Assembly: GCA_026936335.1 (NCBI GenBank)
Contig: JAPMXV010000014.1
Coordinates: 36,708 to 100,707 of the forward strand
DNA: 64,000 nucleotides
DNA from: Mantamonas sphyraenae
Taxonomy: Eukaryota > CRuMs > Mantamonadidae
Direction: 5' to 3'
Below the pieces are notes generated by a model, which worked only from the letters and a program-made list of their open reading frames with translations, searched no databases and was not told the DNA's origin. A program made the position numbers and the translations under genes. The first letter of the stretch is position 1, and every line of letters starts with the position of its first letter. Shown here piece by piece: positions 9,304 to 20,235 of this stretch.

Positions 9304-12195
9304 ATGGATCGGATGGTGTCCAAAGGGGCAACCCGGCCCAGCACGGTCCAAAACATCCGCAGCAAAAGGCATCTCGAGTCCACCATGAGCACGGCCGATC
9401 CTGTCAGTGACGGGACCGGGTTTAACCTGGGCAGCGATGTGTTTGGGCTGGCGTGGATGTTCTGTGGCGAGGACCTGCAAACGTTTCTGGAGATGCAAAC
9501 GGAGTTTCTGGGCCAGCTGGAATTGGAGCAGGACACTGTGCAGGCAGACTTCCTGCCCATCCTGCTGGAGTGTCTGCAGAAGTTGACAGCAAGTTTGGCA
9601 CTGACCAACTTCCAACTGGGCACGAGCAAACGGGGCAGGAAGCAAGCGGTGCAGCAGCAGTCCGATTCGTGGACCCGCGGCGTAGCCGAACAGGTGGGAT
9701 CTGACCTACGCAAAAGTGTCATGCTGCACAACGCGTCGACGACATCCGGCCCCGGTGACGCAAATGGGAACCTTGCAAGCGAGAAGCTGGGCCGCACGCG
9801 GGCAGAGAGCATTCATTGGCTCAACAACGCGTTGTCCGATTTGGTGGCCAGCGGCGAACTGTCCACAGAGATGCCTGTGCGCCCTGTGGTGAGCATGGCA
9901 GACTTTGACGACGATCTGGAAGGTGTGGAGGAAACGGCAGAGGAGAGGGAGGAGAAGGATGCCGCGGACGGGGCTGAAGAAGGCGAGGAGAAGGATGAGG
10001 GCGAGGGCGACACGACGGCCTCCCGGGACGGTGGGACGAACCTGCGCCAAAACAGCCCCTACAAGGAACGGCCAGACGACGCAGAGTATGTACAGAAGCG
10101 CATGACCATGAAGAAGAACCCGCACAATGTGCCTACGATGCGCAGTCCGCTGACAAAGTTCAAGGTAAGTTTGTGGTTTTGCATCCGTTTGTGGACTCGC
10201 GCGCGTCGCGCAACCGCAGGAAAGGAAAGCAGGACAATTGGGATGCACCAAAGCGGGAGGACAGTGCTGACACAGGTGGGCACCGGGGTGTTGCACACAG
10301 TCAAAGGAAGTCAATATGCGCCTGTGGTGCGTGGAGACGTGGATCCACAAAGTTGCGTGGCGATGGGCCAGGGAGTGAACACGTCGGAGGTGCTTGTGGC
10401 CAACAAGCTGCTGCGATTCAACATTCAAGCAAAGGACAAGCAGGGGGTGCGGTTGCGCGAAGGGGGACATGCATTTCACGTGCAGATCACCCCGCTGGAA
10501 GACAAGGCGTTGTGGACACGCAACGACTTTGTGCCCAGCGAGATAGTGTCCCCACTGGACGAGGAGGACACCGGTGAGGATGTGCGCGTGAGTCATTGGA
10601 CGTCTGACGATGTGCACAACATCCATTGCTGGCTGGTGGACAGGAACACGGGCTCGTACAGGGTGATGTACTGTGTGTCGCAGATGGGACGGTACCAAGT
10701 GCACGTGAAGCTGGACGACCAGGATGTGCTGGGCTCTCCCTTTGAGGTGCGCATTGGTAGCGGCGAAGCAGCGCCAGAGAACGCAGAGATCCAGCCTTTG
10801 AGCACCAAGAACCTCTCCACGACAAATGTGGGCCACCTGACACGGCTGCTTGTGGTTGCACGTGATGGCATGGGCAACCGCATGGTCACGGGTGGGCTCA
10901 ATGTCAAGGGTGAGTTTAGTGGCCATGCACGATGCCACACGGAGGACCGGCAGGACGGAACGTACGAGGTGAGCTACACGCCGACAGCAGCAGGCGATTA
11001 CCGCCTCAAGCTGCGCATGGACAGTGTACACGTGGCAGGCAGTCCCTTCAAGGTGACGGTGTATGCAGGGCCGGCCGAGGCTGCCTTTTGCACAGCCACA
11101 GGGCCCGGGTTGACGATGGGCTCGGTCAAGTTGCGCACACGCAATCGATTCCAGATCCAGGCGAGGGACGTGTGCAACCAACGGACTTCGTTGATGCGAC
11201 ACAAGTTTGTGGTGGTGGTGAACCACGAGAATGTGGATACGGGCGAGGTGACGACGACGGAACTGGACAGCAAGAACGTGGTCAGCAAATCGGGAGGATT
11301 GATGGAAGTTAGTTGGACGCCACAATTGCCTGGCACATACAAGTTGAGCATCAAGTACGACGGCACACACATCTCGGGCTCCCCCTTTACCATTGTGCTG
11401 ATGGGTGTCACGGGGTATTACGGCATTCGGTCGGCCTCGTCGAACCGCATCGGCAGCACACGCGTGGCAAGCGTCATTGTCAGTCCCAAGAGCAAAGACA
11501 GTGGCAGCAGCAGCAGCAGCGGCGGCCGCGGCAGGGATGCAGATGGTGGACAGGGAAGCGGAGAAACACGGAAGCCCAGCGTGCTCAAGACACAGGCGCG
11601 GCAGGACAATCGCCACTCACTGCTGCGAAGCACAGCCAACGCATCGTTGAAATTGAAGAACGGCATCGAAACGAAGCGACATTCGCTGAGACCCGAAGAC
11701 TTTCTCAGTGTGACGGTCAATGGTCTCAGCGAAGACTTTGACGCCACAAAGCGGCTGTCGTTCGTGACCCAGGATCTTCTGGGACCACAGGGATCTCAGG
11801 CAGTGGAGGACGACGAGGATGACGACGAGGTCCAGCTGCAAACTCTCAACTTCATTGCCAAGAAACGCTCTGGTTTCCTGTCGCGTCGGGTGACGCGGTC
11901 GTTGGGCAAGCGCGAGTGGCGACAGTCGTTCTGGATGCTGACACGGACGACATTGTACAGCTTTGCTGGGGTGGATGACACGTTGCCACAGGCGCTGGTG
12001 TGCCTCGAACGCTGCAGCCTCAGCTACAAGGATGGCGACACGGAAAACTCCTTTGAATTGCATCTGGACAAAGGCAAAACCAAGATTCTGCTGCGTGCAG
12101 ACAAGCGCTCGGAGATGTTGGAGTGGGTGGAATGCATCCAGGAGCAGATTGACGCCCTGCGCTCGGAAGCCTTGCAAGAGCGGCTGGCCCAGTGA
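9304..12195 (+). CDS. Filamin-repeat protein with C-terminal PH domain
   Basis: The ORF is continuous, but a perfect GTAAGT donor at 10165 and a CACAG acceptor at 10271-10275 define a 111-bp intron that keeps the frame. Removing it gives a cleaner protein of 926 residues. The first ~290 residues are predicted helical with a long acidic Glu/Asp tract and match no family I know. Three filamin/ABP280 immunoglobulin-like repeats follow, ending in the typical phrases GSPFEVRI (near 447), GSPFKVTV (near 549) and GSPFTIVL (near 663). A Gly/Ser-rich linker leads to a PH domain (about 815-915; KKRSGFLSRR start, WRQSFWML core, EMLEWVECIQEQ final helix). No calponin-homology actin-binding domain is visible, so this is not a canonical filamin. 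Membrane or cytoskeleton scaffolding is a guess. An ATG at 9385 is an alternative start. Confidence 0.8.
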   Translation: MDRMVSKGATRPSTVQNIRSKRHLESTMSTADPVSDGTGFNLGSDVFGLAWMFCGEDLQTFLEMQTEFLGQLELEQDTVQADFLPILLECLQKLTASLALTNFQLGTSKRGRKQAVQQQSDSWTRGVAEQVGSDLRKSVMLHNASTTSGPGDANGNLASEKLGRTRAESIHWLNNALSDLVASGELSTEMPVRPVVSMADFDDDLEGVEETAEEREEKDAADGAEEGEEKDEGEGDTTASRDGGTNLRQNSPYKERPDDAEYVQKRMTMKKNPHNVPTMRSPLTKFKVSLWFCIRLWTRARRATAGKESRTIGMHQSGRTVLTQVGTGVLHTVKGSQYAPVVRGDVDPQSCVAMGQGVNTSEVLVANKLLRFNIQAKDKQGVRLREGGHAFHVQITPLEDKALWTRNDFVPSEIVSPLDEEDTGEDVRVSHWTSDDVHNIHCWLVDRNTGSYRVMYCVSQMGRYQVHVKLDDQDVLGSPFEVRIGSGEAAPENAEIQPLSTKNLSTTNVGHLTRLLVVARDGMGNRMVTGGLNVKGEFSGHARCHTEDRQDGTYEVSYTPTAAGDYRLKLRMDSVHVAGSPFKVTVYAGPAEAAFCTATGPGLTMGSVKLRTRNRFQIQARDVCNQRTSLMRHKFVVVVNHENVDTGEVTTTELDSKNVVSKSGGLMEVSWTPQLPGTYKLSIKYDGTHISGSPFTIVLMGVTGYYGIRSASSNRIGSTRVASVIVSPKSKDSGSSSSSGGRGRDADGGQGSGETRKPSVLKTQARQDNRHSLLRSTANASLKLKNGIETKRHSLRPEDFLSVTVNGLSEDFDATKRLSFVTQDLLGPQGSQAVEDDEDDDEVQLQTLNFIAKKRSGFLSRRVTRSLGKREWRQSFWMLTRTTLYSFAGVDDTLPQALVCLERCSLSYKDGDTENSFELHLDKGKTKILLRADKRSEMLEWVECIQEQIDALRSEALQERLAQ

Positions 12196-12320
12196 GCCCA
12201 GCGAGAGCATGAAAGGCGGGCAGGCAATGAACACTCAAGAAAACAAAGCGCAGATGAGCACACATGCACACTTGTGGATTCCCATCATGTGGGCGCCATC
12301 GCAGCCACCCCGAGCAAAGA

Positions 12321-14020
12321 ATGTCCAGCCGAACAGCGACTGTGGTGGCATCTGTGCTCCTGGTGTGTCTGGCAGCGTGTGTGGTGTGTGACAACGTGGT
12401 CACCCTGACCGACGACAACTTTGACGATATGACCAAGGACGGCGCCTGGCTGGTGAAGTTGTACGTGTGCGCGATTCCGGCCGCCGCGCCCTCACGGCAA
12501 GAGGGGCAGACATCGGAATACATCCAACCCGTGCTGACACGTTTATGAACATGCTGCGCGTAAACACGTGCCATGTGTGCTGCGTGGATTGCCTCCGTTG
12601 GTGCCGTGTTGGGTCCACTTTGCGCTGACGTCAGCTACGCCCCGTGGTGTGGCCACTGCAAGCGCCTGGCTCCCATCTTTGAGGAGGCTGCAGGCAAGCT
12701 GGGTGGCAAAGTGCGCCTGGGCAAGGTCGATTGCACTGTGGAATCGGGTCTGGCCAGTCGCTTCAACGTCCGTGGCTACCCCACCGTCAACTTGTGCGTT
12801 GTTGGAAACATCCCATGCGACGGCGCCATACGCACCACGCCTCCCCAACCTCGCCCTGCCTGCAACACACAGCGCTGACACACGTTTTGGCATTAACAAC
12901 CGCCGTCGCCGTGTGCACCCTTCCACCACGCATCGATGGTCTCACAGTATCCGTGGCGAGTCTGTGAAGCAGTACACTGGCGGTCGCACAGTGGATGCCA
13001 TCACGCGTTACTGCGAGAGCATGGCTGGGTGGGTTTTCTCTGCTCCCCAGCACACGCCGATGAGGCAAATCACACACAGGCAACTGACACACATGCGCAC
13101 ACACGGTGCACCCTTTCATCCACAGCCCTGCTGCCTCGAGCATGGCCCTGAACGAGCTGGACGGCTGGCTGAAGAGCCCGAGCAACAAGTTTGTGCTGCT
13201 GAGCACGGACGAGGAAGACCAGCGCGTGTTTACTGGCGTGGCAGAGAACTACCAAGGCGGCAGTCTTGAATTTGCCATGGCCAAGGATAGCGCTGCCGGC
13301 TTTGCCAAGGCCCTGCAGGTGGAGGCAGGCACCAAGCTGGTGGCCGTCACCGACGAGGGCAACTTTGCCATGGACGACGAGTCGCTGGACAGCCAAAGCA
13401 TCGACAAGTTTGTGCGCACCTACCAATTCCCGCTGGTGAGCGAGATTGGCAGTGCCAACTTCCGCGAGTTGACCTCCCAGGGCGTGCTGACCATCATTGC
13501 CGTCGTCAACCCGGACGATGCCAAGAAGACACCTCCGTTCCTTGAGCTGACCCGTGAATTGGCCCGCAAGAACCGCGGTGGTCGTTTTGTGTTTGCCTGG
13601 ATCAACGGTGCCCAGTGGAGCGAGTATGTGGCTCGTTTCGACATCACCCCGGAGCTGTTCCCTCGCATGCTGGCCCTGGATGCGCCCGCAAACCGCTTCT
13701 TTGGCGACCTGGACATCAGTGAACAGACAGTGGCCGCGTACAGCACGTGGTTGGACACGGTGGAGCAGCAGAACGAGGATGCAAAGACCTTCTTTGGCAA
13801 CCTTCTGGACATGGGTGGCAAGGCTGTGCGTGCAGCCAAGAAGAACCTGCTGGCCACCGCGGGCTTCCTTGCCCTCTTTGTGGTTGCCATCTACCTCTGC
13901 TTCACCGCCCTCGACGAGGAGCCCCTGCCCGCCAGCAAGGCCGAGGCCAGCAAGAACGCAGCCGCCAAGGAAGCAGCTGCCACTGAGGAGAAGGGCACCG
14001 AGGCCAAGAAGGAGGACTAA
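12321..14020 (+). CDS. TMX3: TMX3-like transmembrane protein disulfide isomerase
   Basis: Four exons join in frame: 12321-12460, 12635-12793, 12948-13028 and 13126-14020, giving 424 residues. A signal peptide ([16 protein letters not shown]) precedes one thioredoxin domain with the active site [11 protein letters not shown], then [11 protein letters not shown] and a [15 protein letters not shown] end. The middle ~250 residues look like redox-inactive thioredoxin-like b/b' domains. A transmembrane helix ([14 protein letters not shown]) is followed by a Lys/Ala/Glu-rich tail ending in KKED, which fits the KKxx ER-retrieval signal. Human TMX3 has the same order and a similar length. The expected role is dithiol oxidation or isomerisation in the ER lumen. 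The gene converges on MCM2, with 79 bp between stops. Confidence 0.82.
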
Positions 14021-14099
14021 GAGCATCATTGTATCTGCAACAGGGTATGGAGTGTGAATGAAGCCTGGTTTTGCATTCTCCTACCGCCCGTTCTCCTGC

Positions 14100-17000
14100 T
14101 CATCCACGCGCGTTGATGCCGGTGAAGCGGATGACAGGCCCCTCGTCGGTGTCATGCACCTCAAAGTTGTTGTTGAACTCTTCGGTGGAGAAAAAGTCGT
14201 TGATGCTCTCGATGTTGTAACTTGCGGCGCGGCTTTCAAACTCGCGCTGATCGAGATCGATGCTGCTTGGCAGGCTGTAGCTGTCGCCACGCTCGCGGCC
14301 AACCAGGGTCAGGTAATCGAGTTTGTCCTTGACCATGGTGTTGAGCACGTGCAGCAACAGCTGGTTCGTCTCTGTGTTGAGGTACTGGTACTTGCGGAAG
14401 CTCTGTTCCAGCGAACGCATGATGGCAAAGCGCTGCGCCTGGATGAACGAACGCACGCTGACTTTGATGGCCAGGTCCACGTCTGTCGACGCCACAAGGT
14501 CGCTGAGACGCATGCGTGCGCTGGCCTCGGCAATGCGGATGATCGACTCCACGTGGCGCACCGTCATCGGCATGCCTCCCGACTTGCTCTTTTTGCGCAG
14601 GTCTGCATACAGCTGGCTGATGCGGTCCTTGTCCACCTGGTTCAGCTTTGGGTGCACATGCCTCTTGGCGTACTGCAGGTACTTGCGCAGCGTCTCCTGG
14701 TCCAATTCGCCAGACGACGACGACGACGACGACGATGAGGAAGAAGAGGAGGACGAAGATGACGAAGATGATGACGACGACGACATCGTCATTCCTTCTT
14801 CTTCCATGCCCATGCCCGTCTGCTGGGCGCGCTCCTTGACGGCTGTCGGGTGCGATGAGCGGTGCGAGTTGACGACAAAGTCGGCCAGGCGCTCGTCGTT
14901 GGCACGGTTGACACTGTCGCGTACGACGCAGACAATGTCAAAGCGCGAGAGAATGGGTTCGGTGAGTTCGACGTTTTGGTCGAGGGACAACTGCGGGTTG
15001 TAGCGTCCTCCCTTGGGGTTTGCGGCAGCAATGACGGAACAGCGCGCCTGCAGAGTGGTCACAATGCCTGCCTTGGACACAGAAATGCTCTGCTGTTCCA
15101 TGGCTTCGTGGATACTCGTGCGGTCCTGGTCGTTCATCTTGTCAAACTCGTCAATCAGGCACACGCCACGGTCGGCAAGCACCATGGCGCCGCCCTGCAA
15201 CACCCACTCGTGCGTGATGGCGTCCTTGTTCACCGAGGCTGTGAGACCCACAGCAGAGGCACCCTGACCCGTGGCAAACACTGCACGCGGCGCCGTCTTT
15301 TCCGTAAACTTGAGGACCTGCGACTTGGCCGTTCCCGGGTCGCCCACAAGCAGCACGTTGATGTCACCACGGATGCGATGCTTGCCTGCAATGTCCTTGG
15401 GCTCGCCGCCAAAGAGGGCACACGCCACGGCGGTTTTGATGTCCTCGCTGCCATAGATGGACGGGGCAATGCTGTTGATGATGCGCGTGCGAATATCCGG
15501 CTCCTCGGCCAGAGCACGGATGGCCGCCTCGTCCTCGTTGCTCAAGGCAGACTGTGCGTACAGATCCTCGTGTCGCTCCACATGGTTGGCCTCAATGATG
15601 GTTGCAAACACGGGGAAGCCGTTGCGCGTGTTGAGCGACAGATCAAAGTTGTTGCGGTAGATGCCCGTGACGCTGACATCCTCGCCCGGACGGCAGCAGT
15701 CGATCAGATCGGCCAAAAGAATGACCTCTTTGGAGCGTGGCACACGGCCAGCTGGCACAGAGCCAGGCGACTCCTGCAACGTGATCTTCTGATAGTTGCC
15801 GTACACAGTCTGCTCGTTGTTCACTGTAAACGGTCCCCGCGACTGACACTCGGGACAAGAGCCAATCTTAATTTCCGTGGACGAGTTTTGTGCAAAGGGG
15901 ACCCAGCACATAGCCACAGCGACCGCAATCAAACTTGACTGCCTTGAGCTGCGGAAACACGCCTGTACGTCGTGTCACCACGCCCGAAACGCGGATCAGA
16001 CCTGCGAGAGAAGAAGAAGGAGGGAAGGGGCGTGTGTGTGTGTGTGTTAGAGAGAGAGAGAGAAAGAGATGGGTGGAGAGATGGCATGCACAGGCGGCAA
16101 GAGAACAAGGGGGCCACTCACTGTTCAGATGTGTCTGACGAATGTCACGCAGGGCGTCTGCAATGGGCAGGTCCGAGATGCGCACGTAGACATTGCTGTG
16201 GATGCGTGCATATTCGGGAGAGGACTGAAACACAACGGCTTCTAGGGCCTCGTCAAAGGGAGGAAGGATGAGGGCCGGATGTTCAGCCAGCCACATGCTG
16301 AGCAGCGGGTCGAACGCGCTCAGATGAAGATAGGAGACAGCGAGACTCTGTTCAAAGTTGGCAGTCATGGCATGCACTCGCTGTGCGTAGATGGCCTTGT
16401 CCTCACGGTCGCCCGGCAGGGAGAAGGTCTTGAAAAAGGTCACAAAGGCGTCGTAGATGGCCGTCTGTGTGGCGTCCTGCAGCAGCCAGTCCTTGACTGC
16501 GCCCTTGACATTGTCCATGCGGAAGCCCTGGTAGGTGCCTTCGTGTCCATCGTCGTCTGCATCTCCGTCGCCCATGTCTTCCTCGTCCATGGCGTCGCTG
16601 CCCTCCGCGGCACGTTCTGCACGCGCCCGTCGTGCTCTGCGTCCACCCATCCCTTCGTTGTCCTCGTCAAAGAACGCCGCTGGCATGCGTGGGTTGTGAA
16701 TGCGTCGCTGTGCAGACGTCTGCTCCATCGCCTCTTCTGCCGCTTGACTGTGCACGCGCAACGCCCCGTGTCCCGTGGTTGATGTTGATGCGAGACATGT
16801 GTGAGCCCTCTCTCCATCTTGCCACACACACCCTGTGCTTGCTGCACAACACTGCGTGCATGCAATCGCCTCTATTGCACCCTCTCCATCCTCTCCTTTG
16901 TCCTCATTGTCGCTCTGCCCCGTCCCCACGCGCCCGACAAGTGGGTCGAAAAATCGATGGTACCCTCCCAACTCACCGCTGTGCTGCCGTCATGGCCCCG

Positions 17001-17648
17001 TAGTCGCGGTCGTCCACACCCTCGCTCTCAAAATAGTCCAGCTCGGCACGTGCGCCATAGTCTCTGTGGGATGTCCGTGTCAAAACAGTGTCAGTTTTGT
17101 GTCCGTGTGTACAGGCGCATGTGCGCTCGAAACGCGTGTCACGGGCTGGGGCCTGATCATTGCAATTCGGCTCCTCGTTGACAGGTGCCTCGCCGTGCAC
17201 GCCACACACGCATCTCCATGTCCATGTGACGCCACCATGGCATGTGGTGTGCATGTGGCCCGTCTTGTGTCCCGTGTTTGTGTCTGTGCATCACCCGCTT
17301 CACGTACCGTTGCATGGATTCCATCAAATCCTCGCCTTCTTCCTCTTGCTCCAGCGGTTCGCCCTCGCCCAGCTGCTCCACCAGATCGTCCTCCTCGTCT
17401 CGCACAGGCATGGATGTCTCCGACGGCAAATGGCCCATCGATGACGACGATGGCGGCGACGATGTGCCCGGCCTGCGTCCTCGGCGGTTCCCACGTGGAG
17501 CACGAGCCGGCGACGACGATCCAACCGTCCTGCGTCGCTTCTCACGACGACGCCTGCCCCCCTGCGGGCTCGACGACGTTTCCAGCTCCAGGTCGTTTTC
17601 CTCCTCGTCGTCCTCTGGATTGGTTGCACGGCTTCTCTTTGCTGGCAT
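14100..17648 (-). CDS. MCM2: MCM2, subunit of the MCM2-7 replicative helicase
   Basis: Minus-strand exons are 17648-17308, 17063-16977, 16747-16122 and 16001-14100. All junctions fit in phase. Allowing for one extra base, the product is 984 residues. The N-terminal tail is acidic and Ser-rich, as in MCM2. A zinc site (CGRCG and CPECQ) precedes QESPGSVPAGR and the ATPase core: Walker A GDPGTAKSQ, Walker B CLIDEFDKM, and arginine finger SRFD. The frame breaks inside the zinc region at 15898-15901, where a run of four C on the coding strand reads correctly only as three. This is probably a base-call error, because the gene is essential and both sides are conserved. A ~25-residue polyserine insert (about 14706-14790) interrupts the end of the ATPase domain. 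MCM2 acts in the nucleus in origin licensing and fork unwinding. Confidence 0.93.
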
Positions 17649-17787
17649 CTTCAAAGTGCGCTTTGGGGAAAAAGTGTTGTGTGCGAGAGCGCAGCCCGAC
17701 TCAGCCAGCTGTTCTGTTCCAACAAGCTACGTCGCACAATTCATTTCAGCATCGTTCCATTGCCTGTCTTCTTTCAACACGACACTC

Positions 17788-20181
17788 TCAATCCATCCAT
17801 CCCTTGAGGATGCGCATCAGCTTGCGGAACAGCCTTCCCTCCTTGCTGGAGGAGTGACGGCGTCGGCGGCGCTTCTCCTTCTTCTCCTCCTTCTCCTCCT
17901 CCTCGTTGTGCTCACCTGCGCTGCTGGACGAAGGACCCTGCTGCGCTGCAGGCGTGGGCACGCTGCGCGGAGGCAGAGTGGGCTCGGGCATGGGCACGCT
18001 TGTGGGCTCGGGCTGCGCCTCGGTGGGCAGCTGCACAGAAGGAACAAGCGGAGACGTAAGCATGTTGCTGGCTCGGTGCAGGTCGTTGCACGGCACAGGC
18101 GTCTTGCGGATGTACGGGTACGTGCGCATGGGACGCGGAGACCCGCTCTTCACCGAGGGTCCGTTCACGGGCGAGCGCACAAGCGACTCGCTCGCCTTGA
18201 GCTCGCCATCGTAGTGAGCAAAGCCTGCCACGTTGACACTGCCCCACGACACCGCATCCACGGTCTCGCCTGTGGGCAGCTTCAACACCACAGAGTCGCC
18301 CGAGTTCTTCAGGCTCATCGAATGCTCCACATCGGCCGCCTCGCCGTTTGCCAGGGCTGCAAACTTCTGTTGGTTGCGTGCCACTGTGAAGAAGTTGCCT
18401 GCGCCCAGCACAGTGCCTGCCTCGATGGTCACCAGGTTGTCCGGTTCGCCAATCTGCCAACCGCTCACCACAAGGTCGAAGGGCATCGTGTTGATCACCT
18501 GCACAAACTCCTGGGTGGGTGTGTCGCCCGTCACGTACACCTCGTTGAACACCACCTTGGCCTTCTCCTGCAAAAAGTTGACGTACTTCTGAGCGCTGTG
18601 CACAAGCGTTCCGTCTCGCGACTCACCCTCCACCATCAGCTCCGTCACACCCTGACAGTAGCTGCGTGTGTCCACCGTCACGTAGTACAGCTCCTTGTTG
18701 CGCACCTTGCGCATGCGCAGCTTCTCGTACTGTGCCTCTGCCTCGTTCTCCTCGCCCGTCAGACCCACAAGCAGGTACACACGGTACGGGTCATCCACAG
18801 TCGCGTAGATGGTTGTGCGTCCGCTCAGCACCGCACCGCTCTTCAGGTCAAAGAAGCCTGCGCGTGACTCGCGCTCTGCAAACGGGTTGCCCAGCGACCA
18901 GTCCCGGTTGAACACCTGCTGCGTCCACCACGCGGCGATTTCCTTGTCGTCCATCATCACACCCATCTCTCGGTTGGCTGACGACGGTGTGGACGTCGAA
19001 GAAATCGACGACCCGGCCCAGTTGCCGCTGTACACAAACGTGTACTGGCCGTCCACCACCCAGAACTTGGCGTGCGTAAAGTACAGCGCGTTGGTCGTCT
19101 TGTACACGTCAATGCCCGCGTCAAACATACGCTGCGCCTGCTCGTTCGTGTTGGCGTTCTCCGGGTACGATGCACGGTTGTACGAGATCAACACACGGAT
19201 GTCAATGCCTGCCACACGCTTCTTCAGCGCAATCATCTCGTTCACCAGGGCCGTGTGGCTGATCGAGTAGATTTCCAGGTACACACTCTTCTTGGCGTTG
19301 CGGATGTACTTCAGGATCAGGTCCTCGCTGCTATCCGGGTTGGCAAACGCTGTCAGCTTGCGCTTTCCACGCCACGTCGGGAACGCCGACTTGGGCAGCT
19401 TGTCGTAGTCCGCCACACCCATGTTCATGTCCTCCACTTCGTAGTCCTGGCCCTCCTCCACATCGCTGTCGCCCATCTCCTCCTCGTGGCTCTCCTCCCC
19501 GTCGTCCTGCTCGCTTTCGCTGCTGCTTCCCTCCGCCGCGGCGTTTTCCAACGGCGCCGCTTCAGCCTGCTCTCCGTCCACTGCCATTGCGTCCTCCACG
19601 TTCTCCGCCTTGGTCGACGCTGCCTTCCAATCGTAGTCAAAGATGCGCTGGAAGTACGCGCCCACCTCGGTGTTTGTCACCATCATACCGGCCTCGCGGT
19701 TCGAGCGCAAGCTCTTTTCCGACCAATTCACCGACGAGAGGGCCGCCGTCTTGCCGTCAACAAGCACCAGCTTGTTGTGGTTCCACTTCAGCTGCTCCAT
19801 GTAGCGCACCTCCACCCCCTGGGTCTTGAGGAACTCGCCCACGCGGTCCTTGTCCGCTCCCTTGCGGCCTTCCAGAATCACCCGGACCCGCCTTCTTTTG
19901 GACGCCGCACTAATCAGCGCCTGCACCAGCGGGTGGTCCGCGTAAGTGGCCACGTCAAACTTGCGGATGTACTGCAACTCGACGTCCACCGTCGAGCGAG
20001 CACTCTTGATCAGATCCACCTGCTCATCCTCCGAGTTGTCCGGCGAAAGAAAGGGCTTCAGCACAGACGACGAGCTGCTGCTCACCGCCGCAAAGTTGCC
20101 CGAGTACCGCTGCGCAGCCGCACAGGCCACCAGCAGCACGAGTGCCACCAACACAGTCTGTCTGAGGTTGGTTGTTTGCAT
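17788..20181 (-). CDS. Secreted phospholipase-D-fold protein with lamin-tail domain
   Basis: A single exon of 797 residues begins with a clear signal peptide (TVLVALVLLVACAAAQ). Two HKD half-sites follow. The first is HNKLVLVDG with H135, K137 and D142, then the SVNWS stretch. The second, near residue 369, is HAKFWVVDG with a SGNWAGS follow-up. An acidic Glu/Asp/Ser linker separates the two halves. From about 530 to 650 comes a lamin-tail/LTD-like beta fold (VVFNEVYVTG, FVQVINTMPFDLVVSGWQIG, MSLKNSGDSVVL). The tail is Pro-rich, then strongly basic. PLD-fold enzymes of this type are usually nucleases or phospholipases. Pairing with an LTD is typical of extracellular bacterial-type nucleases, so an exported nuclease or lipase is plausible. 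Whether the basic tail holds the protein on a surface is unknown. Confidence 0.78.
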   Translation of the reverse strand: MQTTNLRQTVLVALVLLVACAAAQRYSGNFAAVSSSSSSVLKPFLSPDNSEDEQVDLIKSARSTVDVELQYIRKFDVATYADHPLVQALISAASKRRRVRVILEGRKGADKDRVGEFLKTQGVEVRYMEQLKWNHNKLVLVDGKTAALSSVNWSEKSLRSNREAGMMVTNTEVGAYFQRIFDYDWKAASTKAENVEDAMAVDGEQAEAAPLENAAAEGSSSESEQDDGEESHEEEMGDSDVEEGQDYEVEDMNMGVADYDKLPKSAFPTWRGKRKLTAFANPDSSEDLILKYIRNAKKSVYLEIYSISHTALVNEMIALKKRVAGIDIRVLISYNRASYPENANTNEQAQRMFDAGIDVYKTTNALYFTHAKFWVVDGQYTFVYSGNWAGSSISSTSTPSSANREMGVMMDDKEIAAWWTQQVFNRDWSLGNPFAERESRAGFFDLKSGAVLSGRTTIYATVDDPYRVYLLVGLTGEENEAEAQYEKLRMRKVRNKELYYVTVDTRSYCQGVTELMVEGESRDGTLVHSAQKYVNFLQEKAKVVFNEVYVTGDTPTQEFVQVINTMPFDLVVSGWQIGEPDNLVTIEAGTVLGAGNFFTVARNQQKFAALANGEAADVEHSMSLKNSGDSVVLKLPTGETVDAVSWGSVNVAGFAHYDGELKASESLVRSPVNGPSVKSGSPRPMRTYPYIRKTPVPCNDLHRASNMLTSPLVPSVQLPTEAQPEPTSVPMPEPTLPPRSVPTPAAQQGPSSSSAGEHNEEEEKEEKKEKRRRRRHSSSKEGRLFRKLMRILKGWMD

Positions 20182-20235
20182 TCGAAAAAAAAGGTGTGGC
20201 CGAAACAGCGCTGCGTTTGTTCAGATCCAAAAAAC

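Noticed and set aside
9706-11616. 636-residue minus-strand ORF antisense to the filamin-repeat gene
   Set aside because: His/Cys-rich shadow. The sense strand carries recognisable filamin repeats.
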